Positions 1-8,302 of a stretch of DNA of 64,000 nt are shown here, piece after piece. The notes beneath the pieces are model-generated. The model was not told where the DNA came from. It worked only from the letters and a program-made list of their open reading frames with translations, and made no database searches. Positions within the stretch are counted from its first letter, which is position 1, and each line of letters begins with the position of its first letter. Made by a program: the position numbers and the translations under genes. Source of the DNA: DATAGF01 sp963835685. GTDB taxonomy: Bacteria > Actinomycetota > Thermoleophilia > Miltoncostaeales > Miltoncostaeaceae. The stretch is from positions 183,908-247,907 of the forward strand of contig CAWIGI010000009.1 of the NCBI GenBank assembly GCA_963835685.1. The letters run 5' to 3'.

Positions 1-1
1 C

Positions 2-409
2 AACTCGAACGCCGACATGCGCGCGTACGCCTCGCAGCGGGGCGTGCCCGCGGAGCCCGGGGAGACCGTCCTCGAGATCTCCGACGGCGTGCTGACGGCC
101 ACCACCTCGGCGGACGGCGTGCCGATCATCCGCACCACGGTCACCGTGGGCGACGAGATCGCGGGGGTCGCCCGTGGGCAGCTGCGCTACATCACCGACG
201 TCGGCGGGACGCTGGTGAGCGGTCTGTACCCGTTCGTGCTCGGCGCCGTCCAGCCCTGGGAGGTCACGAAGATGGAGTTCCTGGAGCCGGACCACCCCGT
301 CTCCGCCCTGCGCCCGGCCGAGCCGCTGGAGGTGACGTGGGGCTTCTACTCGCCGAACTGCTCCTTCTGCTACCCCGGCGGGGAGGGCCCGCTCGGCCAG
401 GTCCCCTGA
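2..409 (+). CDS. Acetoacetate-decarboxylase-like protein, C-terminal part (cut by window edge)
   Basis: The frame is open from base 2 to a TGA at 407-409, so the true start probably lies outside the window; the ATG at 17 is only an internal option. The visible 130 residues have the beta-rich pattern of acetoacetate-decarboxylase-fold proteins (segments DGVLTAT, GQLRYITDVGG and GLYPFVLGAV, then a strand ending LEVTWGFYSPN). The catalytic Lys region of that family would be upstream and cannot be seen. The tail has two Cys in NCSFCYPGG. Assignment rests on overall pattern only; it could be another small-molecule lyase of the same fold or an unrelated protein. Confidence 0.4.
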   Translation, partial: NSNADMRAYASQRGVPAEPGETVLEISDGVLTATTSADGVPIIRTTVTVGDEIAGVARGQLRYITDVGGTLVSGLYPFVLGAVQPWEVTKMEFLEPDHPVSALRPAEPLEVTWGFYSPNCSFCYPGGEGPLGQVP

Positions 410-414
410 CGGGT

Positions 415-426
415 TAGGATCGGCCC
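415..426 (+). promoter_or_regulatory. Leaderless-type promoter of the CBS gene
   Basis: TAGGAT at 415-420 ends exactly 6 bases before the ATG at 427, so transcription would start at or next to the start codon. No Shine-Dalgarno sequence is present. No clear -35 box is visible. Confidence 0.5.
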
Positions 427-834
427 ATGGCGCGCACCGTGGGCGACGTGATGGCCGACGTGAAGGTCCGCATGGGCCCGGACCAGGACCTGCGCGCGCT
501 CGCGGTCGCCCTGAGCGGCGCGCGCACGGGCCTGGGCATCGTCGAAGTGGAGGGCGGGGGCGTCATCACCGAGCGCGACGTCCTGCGGGCGATCGCCGAG
601 GGCACCGACCTGGACGCGGCCAGGGTGGCCGACTGGATGACGCCGGACCCCGTGGCCGTCGAGCGCTCGACCTCACTCGACGACGCGTGCAACCTGATGA
701 TCGAGCGGAACGTGCGCCACCTCCTGGTCCGCGAGGGCGAGGACCTGGTCGGCGTCCTGAACATGCGCGACGTCGTCGGCGTCCTGTCCGGCGCGGCCGA
801 GTTCGGCGCGGTCCCCCCGGCGCGGGGGTCCTGA
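427..834 (+). CDS. CBS-domain-pair protein
   Basis: This 135-residue protein consists almost only of two CBS domains. Repeat one spans roughly residues 5-60 and ends in GGGVITERDVLRAIAEG. Repeat two spans roughly 64-125, begins VADWMTPDPVAVE and ends LVGVLNMRDVVGVL. CBS pairs bind adenine nucleotides such as AMP, ATP or SAM and act as cytosolic regulators. No catalytic domain is attached, so the partner is unknown. The gene is monocistronic and its stop lies next to the convergent lipoprotein gene (stop codons separated by one base). The start is supported by the TAGGAT hexamer 6 bases upstream. Confidence 0.85.
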   Translation: MARTVGDVMADVKVRMGPDQDLRALAVALSGARTGLGIVEVEGGGVITERDVLRAIAEGTDLDAARVADWMTPDPVAVERSTSLDDACNLMIERNVRHLLVREGEDLVGVLNMRDVVGVLSGAAEFGAVPPARGS

Positions 835-835
835 G

Positions 836-1627
836 CTAGCTCCGAGTGAACGCGCAGGTGATGCGCGTGCGGTCGGCTGCGGTCAACTCGCTCTCATTTA
901 CTTGAAGCTGATAGGCGGGCTCCTCTGCCGGATCGTCGATGTCGGTCCGGTAGCGGTAGAACGCGGTGAACGACCACTGGAACGCGTCCCACTCATCCTG
1001 CGACAGCTCTCCCGTGTGCGTGGCGGTCGGAGCCCCCATGATCTGCTGCACCTCGGAGCGGGTCATGCCGAGTTCGACGTCGCACCATTTCTCCGGCCAG
1101 CTGTCCGCCGTGGCCCGGTCGACGCCGCCTGATGGGTCAGCGTTGCTGGACTCGGGGCCGACCTTCCACTCGCCGCCCTCGCGCTCGAAGGTGAGCTGTT
1201 CCTGCTCGCCGGCGAAGCTGCTGGTGGCCGTTGCCCGATCGCCTGTTACCTCGATGTCCGTGATGCGGATCTCGGGATCCTCGCCATAGAAGGCCGTGAT
1301 CACCGCCGCCCCTCCGGCGAGGATCTCCGGACAGGTGTCCCCGTATTCCTCGTTGTCCGGGTCTTCGACGAGCTGCTGCGCGGCGGCCTCAGAGAGCAGG
1401 GAGCAGGCTGCATCGCCATCCAGCTTCAGAAACGCCTCGTAGAACTCGTCGGCGACTCTGCGAATCTCGCGCTCGTCCTGACGCGGGTCCGGCGCCGCCG
1501 TCGCGCCCGGCGACGTTCCTCCGCCCGAAGCGCCCCCGTCCGCGTCGGCGCCGTCGCCTCCCCCGCACCCCCAGACGGCGAGCGCGACGCTCACGACGAT
1601 CGCCGTTCCTCCCAGGCAGCGCCTCAT
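836..1627 (-). CDS. Lipoprotein with NTF2-like and SmpA-like regions
   Basis: The 263-residue product starts with a lipoprotein signal: basic N-terminus, hydrophobic VVSVALAV stretch and Cys at residue 21 (AVWGC), followed by a Gly/Asp/Ala-rich linker. Residues about 55-160 contain a REIRRVADEFYEAFLKLD segment typical of NTF2-like export domains. Residues about 190-250 contain LGMTRSEVQQIMGAPTAT, which resembles the SmpA/OmlA signature in small envelope lipoproteins. It should be anchored to the outer face of the cytoplasmic membrane. The start ATG overlaps the stop of the HAD gene by 4 bases (ATGA), so it is the last gene of the PAP2-GT4-HAD operon. Its specific function is not recognisable. 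Confidence 0.8.
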   Translation of the reverse strand: MRRCLGGTAIVVSVALAVWGCGGGDGADADGGASGGGTSPGATAAPDPRQDEREIRRVADEFYEAFLKLDGDAACSLLSEAAAQQLVEDPDNEEYGDTCPEILAGGAAVITAFYGEDPEIRITDIEVTGDRATATSSFAGEQEQLTFEREGGEWKVGPESSNADPSGGVDRATADSWPEKWCDVELGMTRSEVQQIMGAPTATHTGELSQDEWDAFQWSFTAFYRYRTDIDDPAEEPAYQLQVNESELTAADRTRITCAFTRS

Positions 1628-2409
1628 CGTTCGCCGACCTCGTCCACCAGGTCGGCCACCGAGTTGACGACTCGCGAGGGGCGGTAGGGGAAGCGCTCGA
1701 CCTCGTCTGCCGAGGTGACCCCGGTCAGGACGAGGACCGTTTCGAGCCCGGCCTCGATGCCGGCCACGATGTCGGTGTCCATGCGGTCCCCGACCATGAC
1801 CGTGGTCTCGGAGTGGGCGTCGATGGCGTTGAGCGCCGAGCGCATCATCAGCGGGTTCGGCTTGCCGACGAAGTAGGGGTCGACGCGCGTCGCCCGGCTG
1901 ATGAGGGCCGCGACCGAGCCGGTGGCGGGGAGCAGCCCGTCCGGCGAGGGCCCGGTCGGGTCGGGGTTGGTGGCGATGAAGCGCGCCCCGCCGGCGATCA
2001 GCTGGATGGCGCGCGCGATGCGCTCGAAGCTGTAGCTGCGCGTCTCGCCCAGGACCACGTAGTCGGGCGAGTGCTCGGTGAGCGTGTAGCCCGCCTGGTG
2101 GAGCGCCGTGGTCAGGCCCGCCTCGCCGATCGCGAAGGCCGACCCGCCGGGGCGCTGGTCCTCGAGGAACCGCGCCGTGGCGAGCGCCGAGGTCCAGATG
2201 CACTCCTCCGGCACCTCGAGGCGCCGCATGCGCAGGCGCGCCGCCAGGTCGCGGCGCGTGTAGATGGAGTTGTTGGTGAGGACGAGGAACGGGGTGCCGG
2301 TCTCCCGGAGCCGCTCCACGAGGCGGTCGGCGCCTGGGATGACCTGCTCCTCGCGCACGAGCACGCCGTCCATGTCCATCAGCCACGATCGGATCTCTCG
2401 GCGGCCCAT
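1624..2409 (-). CDS. HAD superfamily IIA hydrolase (NagD-like sugar phosphatase)
   Basis: The 261-residue protein has all four HAD motifs: nucleophile MDMDGVLV (Asp12, Asp14), motif II VLTNNS, Lys in VGKPNPLMM and the acidic VGDRMDTDI. The large cap between motifs II and III marks subclass IIA (NagD/AraL/4-nitrophenylphosphatase type), cytosolic Mg-dependent phosphatases of small phosphorylated metabolites. It starts 4 bases after the glycosyltransferase stop and overlaps the lipoprotein start, so all four genes are probably co-transcribed. In that setting a sugar-phosphate or polyol-phosphate substrate in cell-envelope glycolipid synthesis is a reasonable guess. Confidence 0.9.
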   Translation of the reverse strand: MGRREIRSWLMDMDGVLVREEQVIPGADRLVERLRETGTPFLVLTNNSIYTRRDLAARLRMRRLEVPEECIWTSALATARFLEDQRPGGSAFAIGEAGLTTALHQAGYTLTEHSPDYVVLGETRSYSFERIARAIQLIAGGARFIATNPDPTGPSPDGLLPATGSVAALISRATRVDPYFVGKPNPLMMRSALNAIDAHSETTVMVGDRMDTDIVAGIEAGLETVLVLTGVTSADEVERFPYRPSRVVNSVADLVDEVGER

Positions 2410-2413
2410 GCGC

Positions 2414-3692
2414 TCAGTCCCTCGGGACCCGCTCCCCGGGAAAGCCCGAGCGCAGCGCCGACGGCATGTTGCGGACGAGCTCGATCGGGTTGCGGCGCAG
2501 GTTGAAGCGCAGCCCCACCGGCGGGCGATCGTCGGGGCGCCCGTCCTTGGACGCCAGGACGTCCAGGTAGAGCTCCTCGACCCGGCGGGCGACCTCCGGC
2601 CACGAGTAGCGCTCCACCGCGACGGCGCGGCCGCGGGCGCCCCAGTCGCGGCGTCGATCCGCGTCGTCGAGCTGCTCGGCGATGCCGGCCGCGAGGGCGG
2701 CGGCGTCGTCGGGGGGGACGAAGCGGCCCGGCGCCCCGTCGCGGATGACCTGGCGGAAGCCGACGTTGTCGGCGCAGACGATCGGCGTGCCCGAGGCCAT
2801 CGCCTCGAGCAGGACCACGCCGAAGGACGCGAGGACGCAGGGCGCGGCGAAGACCGTCGCCTCGCGGTAGAGGCGCGGCCGCTCCCTGTCGAGCAGGCCC
2901 AGCCATCGGATCCGGTCCCAGACGCCGAGGCTCCTGGCCTGGCGGTGGTAGACGGGGCGCAACGGGCCGTCGCCGACGACCTGCACGACGAAGTCCCGCC
3001 CCTCGTCCTGAAGGATCCGCGCGGCCTGGAGGAGGACGTCGAGCCTGTTGCGCGTGTCGAAGCGGCCCACGAAGAGGATGCGCGGCTGGGCCCGGCGGGC
3101 GCTCCTCCCCCGGGCCGAGCGGCCGGTACAGCTCCGTGTCGACCCCGTTCGGGATGACCTCGAAGGCCTGGTCGCCGAAGTAGGGCCGGAGAGCCGTCAG
3201 GCACGCCTCGGAGACCGCGATCAGGCGGTCCGTGCGGGCGATCGTGCTGCGCACGTACGCGAAGAAGTACTTGTACCCCCAGTGCCCGCCCTCGAAGTAG
3301 GTGTGGAAGGTGCCGACGTTGACCGGCGCCCGCGACACCCTGATCGCCCAGAGGCAGATGGTGGGCACGGCGAGCCCCTGCGCGTGCACGACGTCCATGC
3401 CCTCCACGGCGCGGGCGATGCGCCGCTTCGCGCCGATGCCTGCGCTGATGCGGGCGAACGACCCGTTGGAGACGATCGGCATCGAGGCGCCGATGCGGAT
3501 GGTGCGGTAGCCGTGCAGGGCGAGGTTCTCGGCGTCGGTCCGGCGCGCCGCCCGCCGCATCCCGGGCGGCATGCTGGTGAGCACTGTGACGTCGTGCCCC
3601 CGGGCGGCCATCTCCTTGCTGAGGTTGTGGACGTGCTCGGGCATCCCTCCGAGGACCGGATAGGCGTACTCGGTGGCCATCGCGATCCTCAT
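2414..3692 (-). CDS. GT4 glycosyltransferase, interrupted by a frameshift
   Basis: Two frames together encode one family-4 glycosyltransferase of about 425 residues. The first frame (3692 to about 3100) gives the GT-B acceptor domain: MRIAMATEYAYPVLGGMPEH, DVVHAQGLAVPT and IPNGVDTELYRP. The second (about 3095 to 2414) gives the donor domain: RILFVGRFDTRN, VVGDGPLR, and SFGVVLLEAMASGTPIV with the retaining-GT4 E-X7-E motif. The frames differ by one extra base in the G-rich stretch near 3095-3118, probably a sequence error. Family members such as PimA/MshA transfer sugars from nucleotide-sugars to lipid or inositol acceptors at the membrane. The start overlaps the PAP2 stop (ATGA). Confidence 0.85.
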
Positions 3693-4531
3693 GCGGCCGC
3701 CACCGCCCAGGGGCGGGGCAGGGAGCGCGTCAGCGGGTCGACGACCGCCAGCGCGAGGAGGACGCAGGCGGCGCCCCCCACGGCGTCCAGCCACCAGTGG
3801 TTCGCGGTCGCCATCACGACGTAGAGCATGGCCGCCGGCCAGAGGAAGGCGAGCCAGCGCCAGCGCGAGCCGCGGTGCATCCAGACCAGCGTCAGGGCGA
3901 ACAGGAGCGTGTAGCCGATGTGCATGGACGGCATGGCGGCGAACTCGTTGCGGAAGGGCTGGAACCACGACAGCGCCCCGCCGAGCTCGAGGCTGGCCTT
4001 CGTGGGGTCGTCGAGCCCGAGATCGGTCAGCCGCGGCGGCGCCAGCGGGTAGAGCCAGTAGCCGATCACCGCCAGCCCGTTGGCGACCCAGAACCAGTTG
4101 CGGAAGGCCGCGTAGAAGCGGCGGCGCCGGAACCACATCCAGAGGAACATCACGACGAAACCGGTCGTGTGGGCCAGCGTGTAGAGCCAGGTGACGACGA
4201 ACTCGCCACCCGGCACGGACTGGGTCCACTCCTGGACGTCGGGCTCGACGAAGAGGCCCACGGCCCGCTCGGCGTCGATGACGTCGAGGGCATGGCCGAT
4301 CGGGGTGGCGGAGTCGGAGACGCCGACGAGGTCCCGCAGCCACTCATAGGCCACCATGAGGGCCAGGAAGAGGGCCAGCTCGGCGCCGATGGGCCATCTC
4401 GCGGCCCACGCTCGCGCGAACGGCGACGTGCGGGCGGCGACGGTCACGGCGGCTGACGGTACCACGGGACCGATACGCCCCTCTCCCGGCTCCGCCTGAC
4501 GGCGGGGCGCGCCGTCCGAGGGGCGGGCCAT
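3689..4531 (-). CDS. PAP2-superfamily integral membrane enzyme
   Basis: This 280-residue protein has about six hydrophobic segments and the PAP2 active-site signatures AAMPSMHIGY and ANHWWLDAVGG (catalytic His and His-X3-Asp). The loop between the first segments is long, as in the inositolphosphotransferase (Aur1/Ipt1-like) branch of actinobacteria. Members hydrolyse or transfer phosphate groups of lipids at the outer face of the membrane. The start is supported by a GGAGG motif 5 bases upstream. It is the first gene of a leftward operon with a GT4 transferase and a HAD phosphatase, which suggests a glycolipid or phosphoinositide pathway. Confidence 0.85.
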   Translation of the reverse strand: MARPSDGAPRRQAEPGEGRIGPVVPSAAVTVAARTSPFARAWAARWPIGAELALFLALMVAYEWLRDLVGVSDSATPIGHALDVIDAERAVGLFVEPDVQEWTQSVPGGEFVVTWLYTLAHTTGFVVMFLWMWFRRRRFYAAFRNWFWVANGLAVIGYWLYPLAPPRLTDLGLDDPTKASLELGGALSWFQPFRNEFAAMPSMHIGYTLLFALTLVWMHRGSRWRWLAFLWPAAMLYVVMATANHWWLDAVGGAACVLLALAVVDPLTRSLPRPWAVAAA

Positions 4532-4648
4532 ACGCCCCTCCGGCCCACCTCGGGCGCCCGGGAGGCGCCAGGGCCTTTGCTATTCTCGCCGCGCCGGACA
4601 CGCGTCCTCCCGGCCATCCGCGGCCGCCCGAGCGAGGTGCCCTCCAGA

Positions 4649-4960
4649 ATGTCGGCGCTGCTCCTGCCGATCTACATCCTGATCTTCATCGGGCTGATCT
4701 ACCTCGTCGGCGTCCGCCCGCAGCAGAAGCGGCGCAAGCAGCTCGAGGAGATCCTCCGCAATCTCCGGCCGGGCGACGAGGTGGTGACGGTCTCGGGGAT
4801 CTACGGCACCGTCACCGAGGTCGAGGAGGGCGAGACCCTGCTGCTCGAGATCGCCGAGGACACCGACATCCGGGTGGCGAAGAACTCGATCGCGCGCAAG
4901 GTGGCCGGACCCGCGGCGGGCACCGACGTCTCGGCGGCGGCCGACGCCGACGCGGGCTAA
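4649..4960 (+). CDS. yajC: Preprotein translocase accessory subunit YajC
   Basis: The 103-residue protein has one N-terminal transmembrane segment (ALLLPIYILIFIGLIYLVGV), then PQQKRRKQLEEILRNLRPGDEVVTVSGIYGTV, the classic YajC layout. YajC associates with SecDF at the membrane and supports Sec-dependent export. secDF follows after 21 bases, as expected. The start ATG at 4649 is placed so that the transmembrane segment is N-terminal; an earlier in-frame start would add an unlikely Arg/Pro-rich leader. A TATTCT hexamer at 4581-4586 may be the -10 element of the operon. Confidence 0.95.
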   Translation: MSALLLPIYILIFIGLIYLVGVRPQQKRRKQLEEILRNLRPGDEVVTVSGIYGTVTEVEEGETLLLEIAEDTDIRVAKNSIARKVAGPAAGTDVSAAADADAG

Positions 4961-4981
4961 CTCCACCGGCGGGAGACGCCG

Positions 4982-7882
4982 GTGAGGCGCCCGATCCTCC
5001 TGCTGGCGCTGGTCGTCGGCCTGGTGGCCGCGTCCGCGATCGCCATCGCGGTGCGGCCCACCGTGCTCGGCCTCGACCTCCAGGGCGGGGTCGAGGTCGT
5101 GCTGCAGGGCAAGCCGACCGAGCAGGCCCAGGTCACCGACGAGGCCATCGACCGCTCGGTCGAGATCATCCGCGACCGCGTCAACGCCTTCGGCGTGGCC
5201 GAGCCCGAGATCCAGACCCAGGGCGACGACCAGATCGTCGTCGCGCTGCCCGGCGCCGAGGACCCGGAGCAGGTCGTCAACGACCTCATCAACCCGGCGC
5301 AGCTCATGTTCATCCCGTTCGAGGCGAACGTCGTCGGGCCCCCGGAGGGGAGCAGCCTCTACGACGCGGCCAAGCTCGCCGAGCGGACGGAGCCGGAGGA
5401 GGAGCGCGGCCTGCCGAGCTTCTACGCCTTCGACCGCGAGAGCAAGGAGCTGCTGGCCGGCCCGGAGAGCGACCGCCTGAGCCTGCGCGAGGCGTTCCCG
5501 AACGACCGCATCCCGCCGAACGCCGAGGTCGTGGTGGTGCCCAGGGGCCTCTTCCTCGCCTTCGAGGAGACCCAGCGGTTCGAGACGCGGGAGTCCGGCA
5601 CCGAGCAGCGCTGGTACGTCTTCCAGAACAACCCCGGCCTGACGGGCCAGGACGTCAGCTCGGCGAGCGCCCGCCTCGAGACGCAGGGCATCGGCGGCAA
5701 CCGCTGGATCGTGACGATGGACTTCACCGGCGAGGGCCGGGAGAAGTTCCAGGACCTCACCCGCCAGCTGGCGGTCGAGGGGAACCTCAAGAACCAGCTC
5801 CAGCGCTTCGCGATCATCCTCGACGGCGAGATCGTCTCGAACCCGACCGTCAACTACAACGACTACCCCGCGGGGATCGACGGCCGCAACGGCGCCCAGA
5901 TCGAGGGGGACTTCAGCCAGGACGAGGCCCAGACCCTCGCCACCCAGATCAACTCCGGCGCCCTGCCGATCGAGCTCGAGGTCATCAGCCAGAAGCAGGT
6001 GTCGGCGACCCTGGGCGAGGAGTCGCTGAACCAGGCGCTGATCGCCGGGGTCGTCGGCCTCGTGCTCGTGATCCTGTTCCTGATCGGCTACTACCGCTTC
6101 CTCGGCGTGATCGCGGCCCTGGGGCTCATCGTCTACGGGATCCTGCTCTTCGCGATCGTCGTGCTGGTGCCGATCACGCTGACCCTGCCCGGGATCGCCG
6201 GCATCATCCTGACGATCGGCGTCGCGGCCGACGCCAACGTCGTCATCTTCGAGCGCATACGCGAGGAGGCGCGGGCGGGGAAGACGCCCCGGGCGGCGAT
6301 CCTCGCCGGCTACAAGAAGGGCCTCAGCGCCATCATCGACGCGAACGTCGTGACCTTCGCGACCGCGGCGATCCTCTTCCTGTTCGCGAGCGCCGGCGTC
6401 AAGGGCTTCGCGTTCACGCTGCTGATCGGGGTCCTGCTCTCGCTGTTCACGGCGATCGTGGCCACCCGCGCGATCGTGAACGTGCTGGCCGAGACGCGCT
6501 TCCTGCGCGACGACCGCTACATGGGCCTCAACCAGCGGGAGATCCGCTGGAAGATGGACGTCGTCGGCAAGTGGAAGCTGTGGATGGCGATCTCGTTCGT
6601 GCCGATCGCCATCGGCACCGTCTTCATCGCCGCCAACGGCCTCAACCTCGGGCTCGACTTCGAGAGCGGCACGCGGGTGGAGGCCCTGTTCGAGCGGCCC
6701 GCCACCGAGGACGGCGTGCGCGCGGTCACACAGGAGCTCGGCCTGCCGGACGCCAAGATCCAGGCCACCAGCGAGGAGATCGACGGGCAGCGGATCGACG
6801 GCTTCCAGGTCCAGACCGAGACCCTCCAGCCCGACCAGCTCCAGCAGCTGCGCCGCGGCCTCGACGCGGAGTACGGGCTCCAGGGCGGCGACTTCCAGTC
6901 GGTGGACACCGTCGGGCCCGTGCTGGGAGAGCAGATCATCCGCAATGCGATCTGGGCGATCCTGCTCAGCTTCGCGGTGATCGCCGCCTACCTGACGGTC
7001 CGCTTCGAGTACAAGCTCGCCATCCCGGCGCTGCTGTCGGTGATCCACGACGTGTGGCTCACGCTCGGGATCTACGCGGTCACCGGGCGCGAGATCACGA
7101 GCGCCACCGTGGCCGCGTTGCTGACGATCCTCGGGTACTCGCTCTACGACGTCGTGATCGTGTTCGACCGCATCCGCGAGAACCAGGCGCTCATGCGCCG
7201 CGCGTCGTACCGGGACATCGTCAACACCTCGGTGCACCAGACGCTGACGCGCTCGTTCATCACGGGCCTCACCACGCTGATCCCGCTGACGGTGCTCTAC
7301 TTCTTCGGCGGCGACACGCTCAAGGACTTCGCCTTCGCGCTGCTCGTCGGGCTGCTCTCGGGCACCCTCTCGTCGATCGGCATCGCCGCGCCGCTCGCCG
7401 CGCTGTGGAAGGAGCGCGAGCCCGAGCAACGGCGGCGGGCGGCGAAGGCCGAGCGCCGCGCCGCGGCCGTCACGTCCGATTCCGACGTCGTCAACCTCGA
7501 GACGCTCGCGCGGGCCGAGGCGGCCCTGGACGCCGAGCTGCGCCTGGAGGACGGCGGCGGCTCCCCCGCCGAGGTCGAGACCGAGGCCGAGGAGGAGCCC
7601 CGGCAGCTCGAGGCCGGCGAGCCGGAGGAGCAGGAGCCCGAGGCCGAGCCCGAGGCCGAGCCCGTGGCCGAGCCGGAGCCCGTGGACGAGCCGGAGCCCG
7701 TGGACGAGCCGGAGCCCGTGGACGAGCCGGAGCCCGTGGCCGAGGCCGAGCTGCCGGCGGAGGGCGGCGACGCCGCGCCCGTTCCCGGCGGCGACGACGA
7801 GGCGCCGCCGCCGCGGCGCCGGACACCGACCCCCGACCGGCAGCGCCGACACCGTCAAGTGCAAAAGAGGAGACGCAGATGA
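4982..7882 (+). CDS. secDF: Fused SecD-SecF protein translocase subunit
   Basis: At 966 residues this is SecD and SecF in one chain. The SecD half (about 1-505) shows GLDLQGGVEVVLQ, a large P1 periplasmic domain and the GVAADANVVIFERIREE motif. The SecF half (about 520-800) shows GLDFESGTRVE and GYSLYDVVIVFDRIREN. Twelve membrane segments are expected; the protein uses the proton gradient to pull substrates out of SecYEG. Residues about 830-950 form an acidic tail with 18-bp DNA repeats, ending in a basic KRRRR. The GTG start has GGGAG upstream. The stop overlaps the next gene (ATGA). Separate secD and secF are commoner in actinobacteria, so the fusion is noteworthy. Confidence 0.95.
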   Translation: MRRPILLLALVVGLVAASAIAIAVRPTVLGLDLQGGVEVVLQGKPTEQAQVTDEAIDRSVEIIRDRVNAFGVAEPEIQTQGDDQIVVALPGAEDPEQVVNDLINPAQLMFIPFEANVVGPPEGSSLYDAAKLAERTEPEEERGLPSFYAFDRESKELLAGPESDRLSLREAFPNDRIPPNAEVVVVPRGLFLAFEETQRFETRESGTEQRWYVFQNNPGLTGQDVSSASARLETQGIGGNRWIVTMDFTGEGREKFQDLTRQLAVEGNLKNQLQRFAIILDGEIVSNPTVNYNDYPAGIDGRNGAQIEGDFSQDEAQTLATQINSGALPIELEVISQKQVSATLGEESLNQALIAGVVGLVLVILFLIGYYRFLGVIAALGLIVYGILLFAIVVLVPITLTLPGIAGIILTIGVAADANVVIFERIREEARAGKTPRAAILAGYKKGLSAIIDANVVTFATAAILFLFASAGVKGFAFTLLIGVLLSLFTAIVATRAIVNVLAETRFLRDDRYMGLNQREIRWKMDVVGKWKLWMAISFVPIAIGTVFIAANGLNLGLDFESGTRVEALFERPATEDGVRAVTQELGLPDAKIQATSEEIDGQRIDGFQVQTETLQPDQLQQLRRGLDAEYGLQGGDFQSVDTVGPVLGEQIIRNAIWAILLSFAVIAAYLTVRFEYKLAIPALLSVIHDVWLTLGIYAVTGREITSATVAALLTILGYSLYDVVIVFDRIRENQALMRRASYRDIVNTSVHQTLTRSFITGLTTLIPLTVLYFFGGDTLKDFAFALLVGLLSGTLSSIGIAAPLAALWKEREPEQRRRAAKAERRAAAVTSDSDVVNLETLARAEAALDAELRLEDGGGSPAEVETEAEEEPRQLEAGEPEEQEPEAEPEAEPVAEPEPVDEPEPVDEPEPVDEPEPVAEAELPAEGGDAAPVPGGDDEAPPPRRRTPTPDRQRRHRQVQKRRRR
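7661..7744 (+). repeat. 18-bp tandem repeat in the secDF tail
   Basis: Four consecutive 18-bp units of the type cccgtggacgagccggag (7661-7678, 7679-7696, 7697-7714, 7715-7732) plus a partial fifth encode PVDEPE repeats. The first unit has ggcc in place of ggac. Length is a multiple of three, so expansion or loss keeps the frame. Confidence 0.85.
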
Positions 7883-8217
7883 CCAGCGTGCGCGAGGGTA
7901 TGGAGCAGGCCGTGCTCATGTCGATCGGGGCAGCGGCACTCACCCGCGAGCGGGCCGAGGCCGCGGCGTCGGAGCTCGTCCGCAAGGGTCAGATGGGCAG
8001 TGACGAGGGCAAGCAGGTGGTGGATCGCCTGATGACCCGCGTCCGCGCCGAGGGAACGCCCACGGCCGGCATCGTCGGAAAGGTGGAGGGCGGCGTCCAG
8101 GGCGTCCTGCGTGAGCTCGGCCTGGTGACCCGGTCCGAGCTGGAGGACGTGCAGCTGCGGCTGATGGAGCTGGAGCACCGCATCTCGCTGCTGGAGCGCG
8201 GTCCCGGGACCGACTGA
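7879..8217 (+). CDS. Small helical phasin-like protein
   Basis: The 112-residue protein is strongly helical: an N-terminal MEQAVLMSIGAAALTRERAEAAASELVRKGQM segment and a C-terminal coiled-coil stretch, TRSELEDVQLRLMELEHRISLLERG. This layout resembles the polyhydroxyalkanoate-synthesis-regulator/phasin-like proteins common in actinobacteria. No enzymatic motif is present. The ATG overlaps the secDF stop by 4 bases and is preceded by AGAGGAG, so it is translationally coupled to the Sec genes. Its role there is unknown. Confidence 0.7.
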   Translation: MTSVREGMEQAVLMSIGAAALTRERAEAAASELVRKGQMGSDEGKQVVDRLMTRVRAEGTPTAGIVGKVEGGVQGVLRELGLVTRSELEDVQLRLMELEHRISLLERGPGTD

Positions 8218-8289
8218 CCCGACGGCAGGGTCGCGGCCGTGAGCGCGGCCAGGCCCGCGGGCGAGCCCTGGCCCGTCCGCCTGCGCTGA

Positions 8290-8302
8290 TACCTTGGCCC
8301 GC
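8290..8302 (+). promoter_or_regulatory. Leaderless-type promoter of the ubiB-like gene
   Basis: TACCTT at 8290-8295 ends 7 bases before the ATG at 8303, and no Shine-Dalgarno sequence is seen. Confidence 0.45.

Noticed and set aside
7661..7744. CRISPR-like array
   Set aside because: The repeats are contiguous 18-bp coding units without unique spacers, in frame with secDF.
4580..7864. Very long open frame antisense to secDF
   Set aside because: Its product is a Gly/Leu/Asp/Arg-rich mirror of the secDF codons with no domain, caused by high GC and lack of stop codons in the complementary frame.
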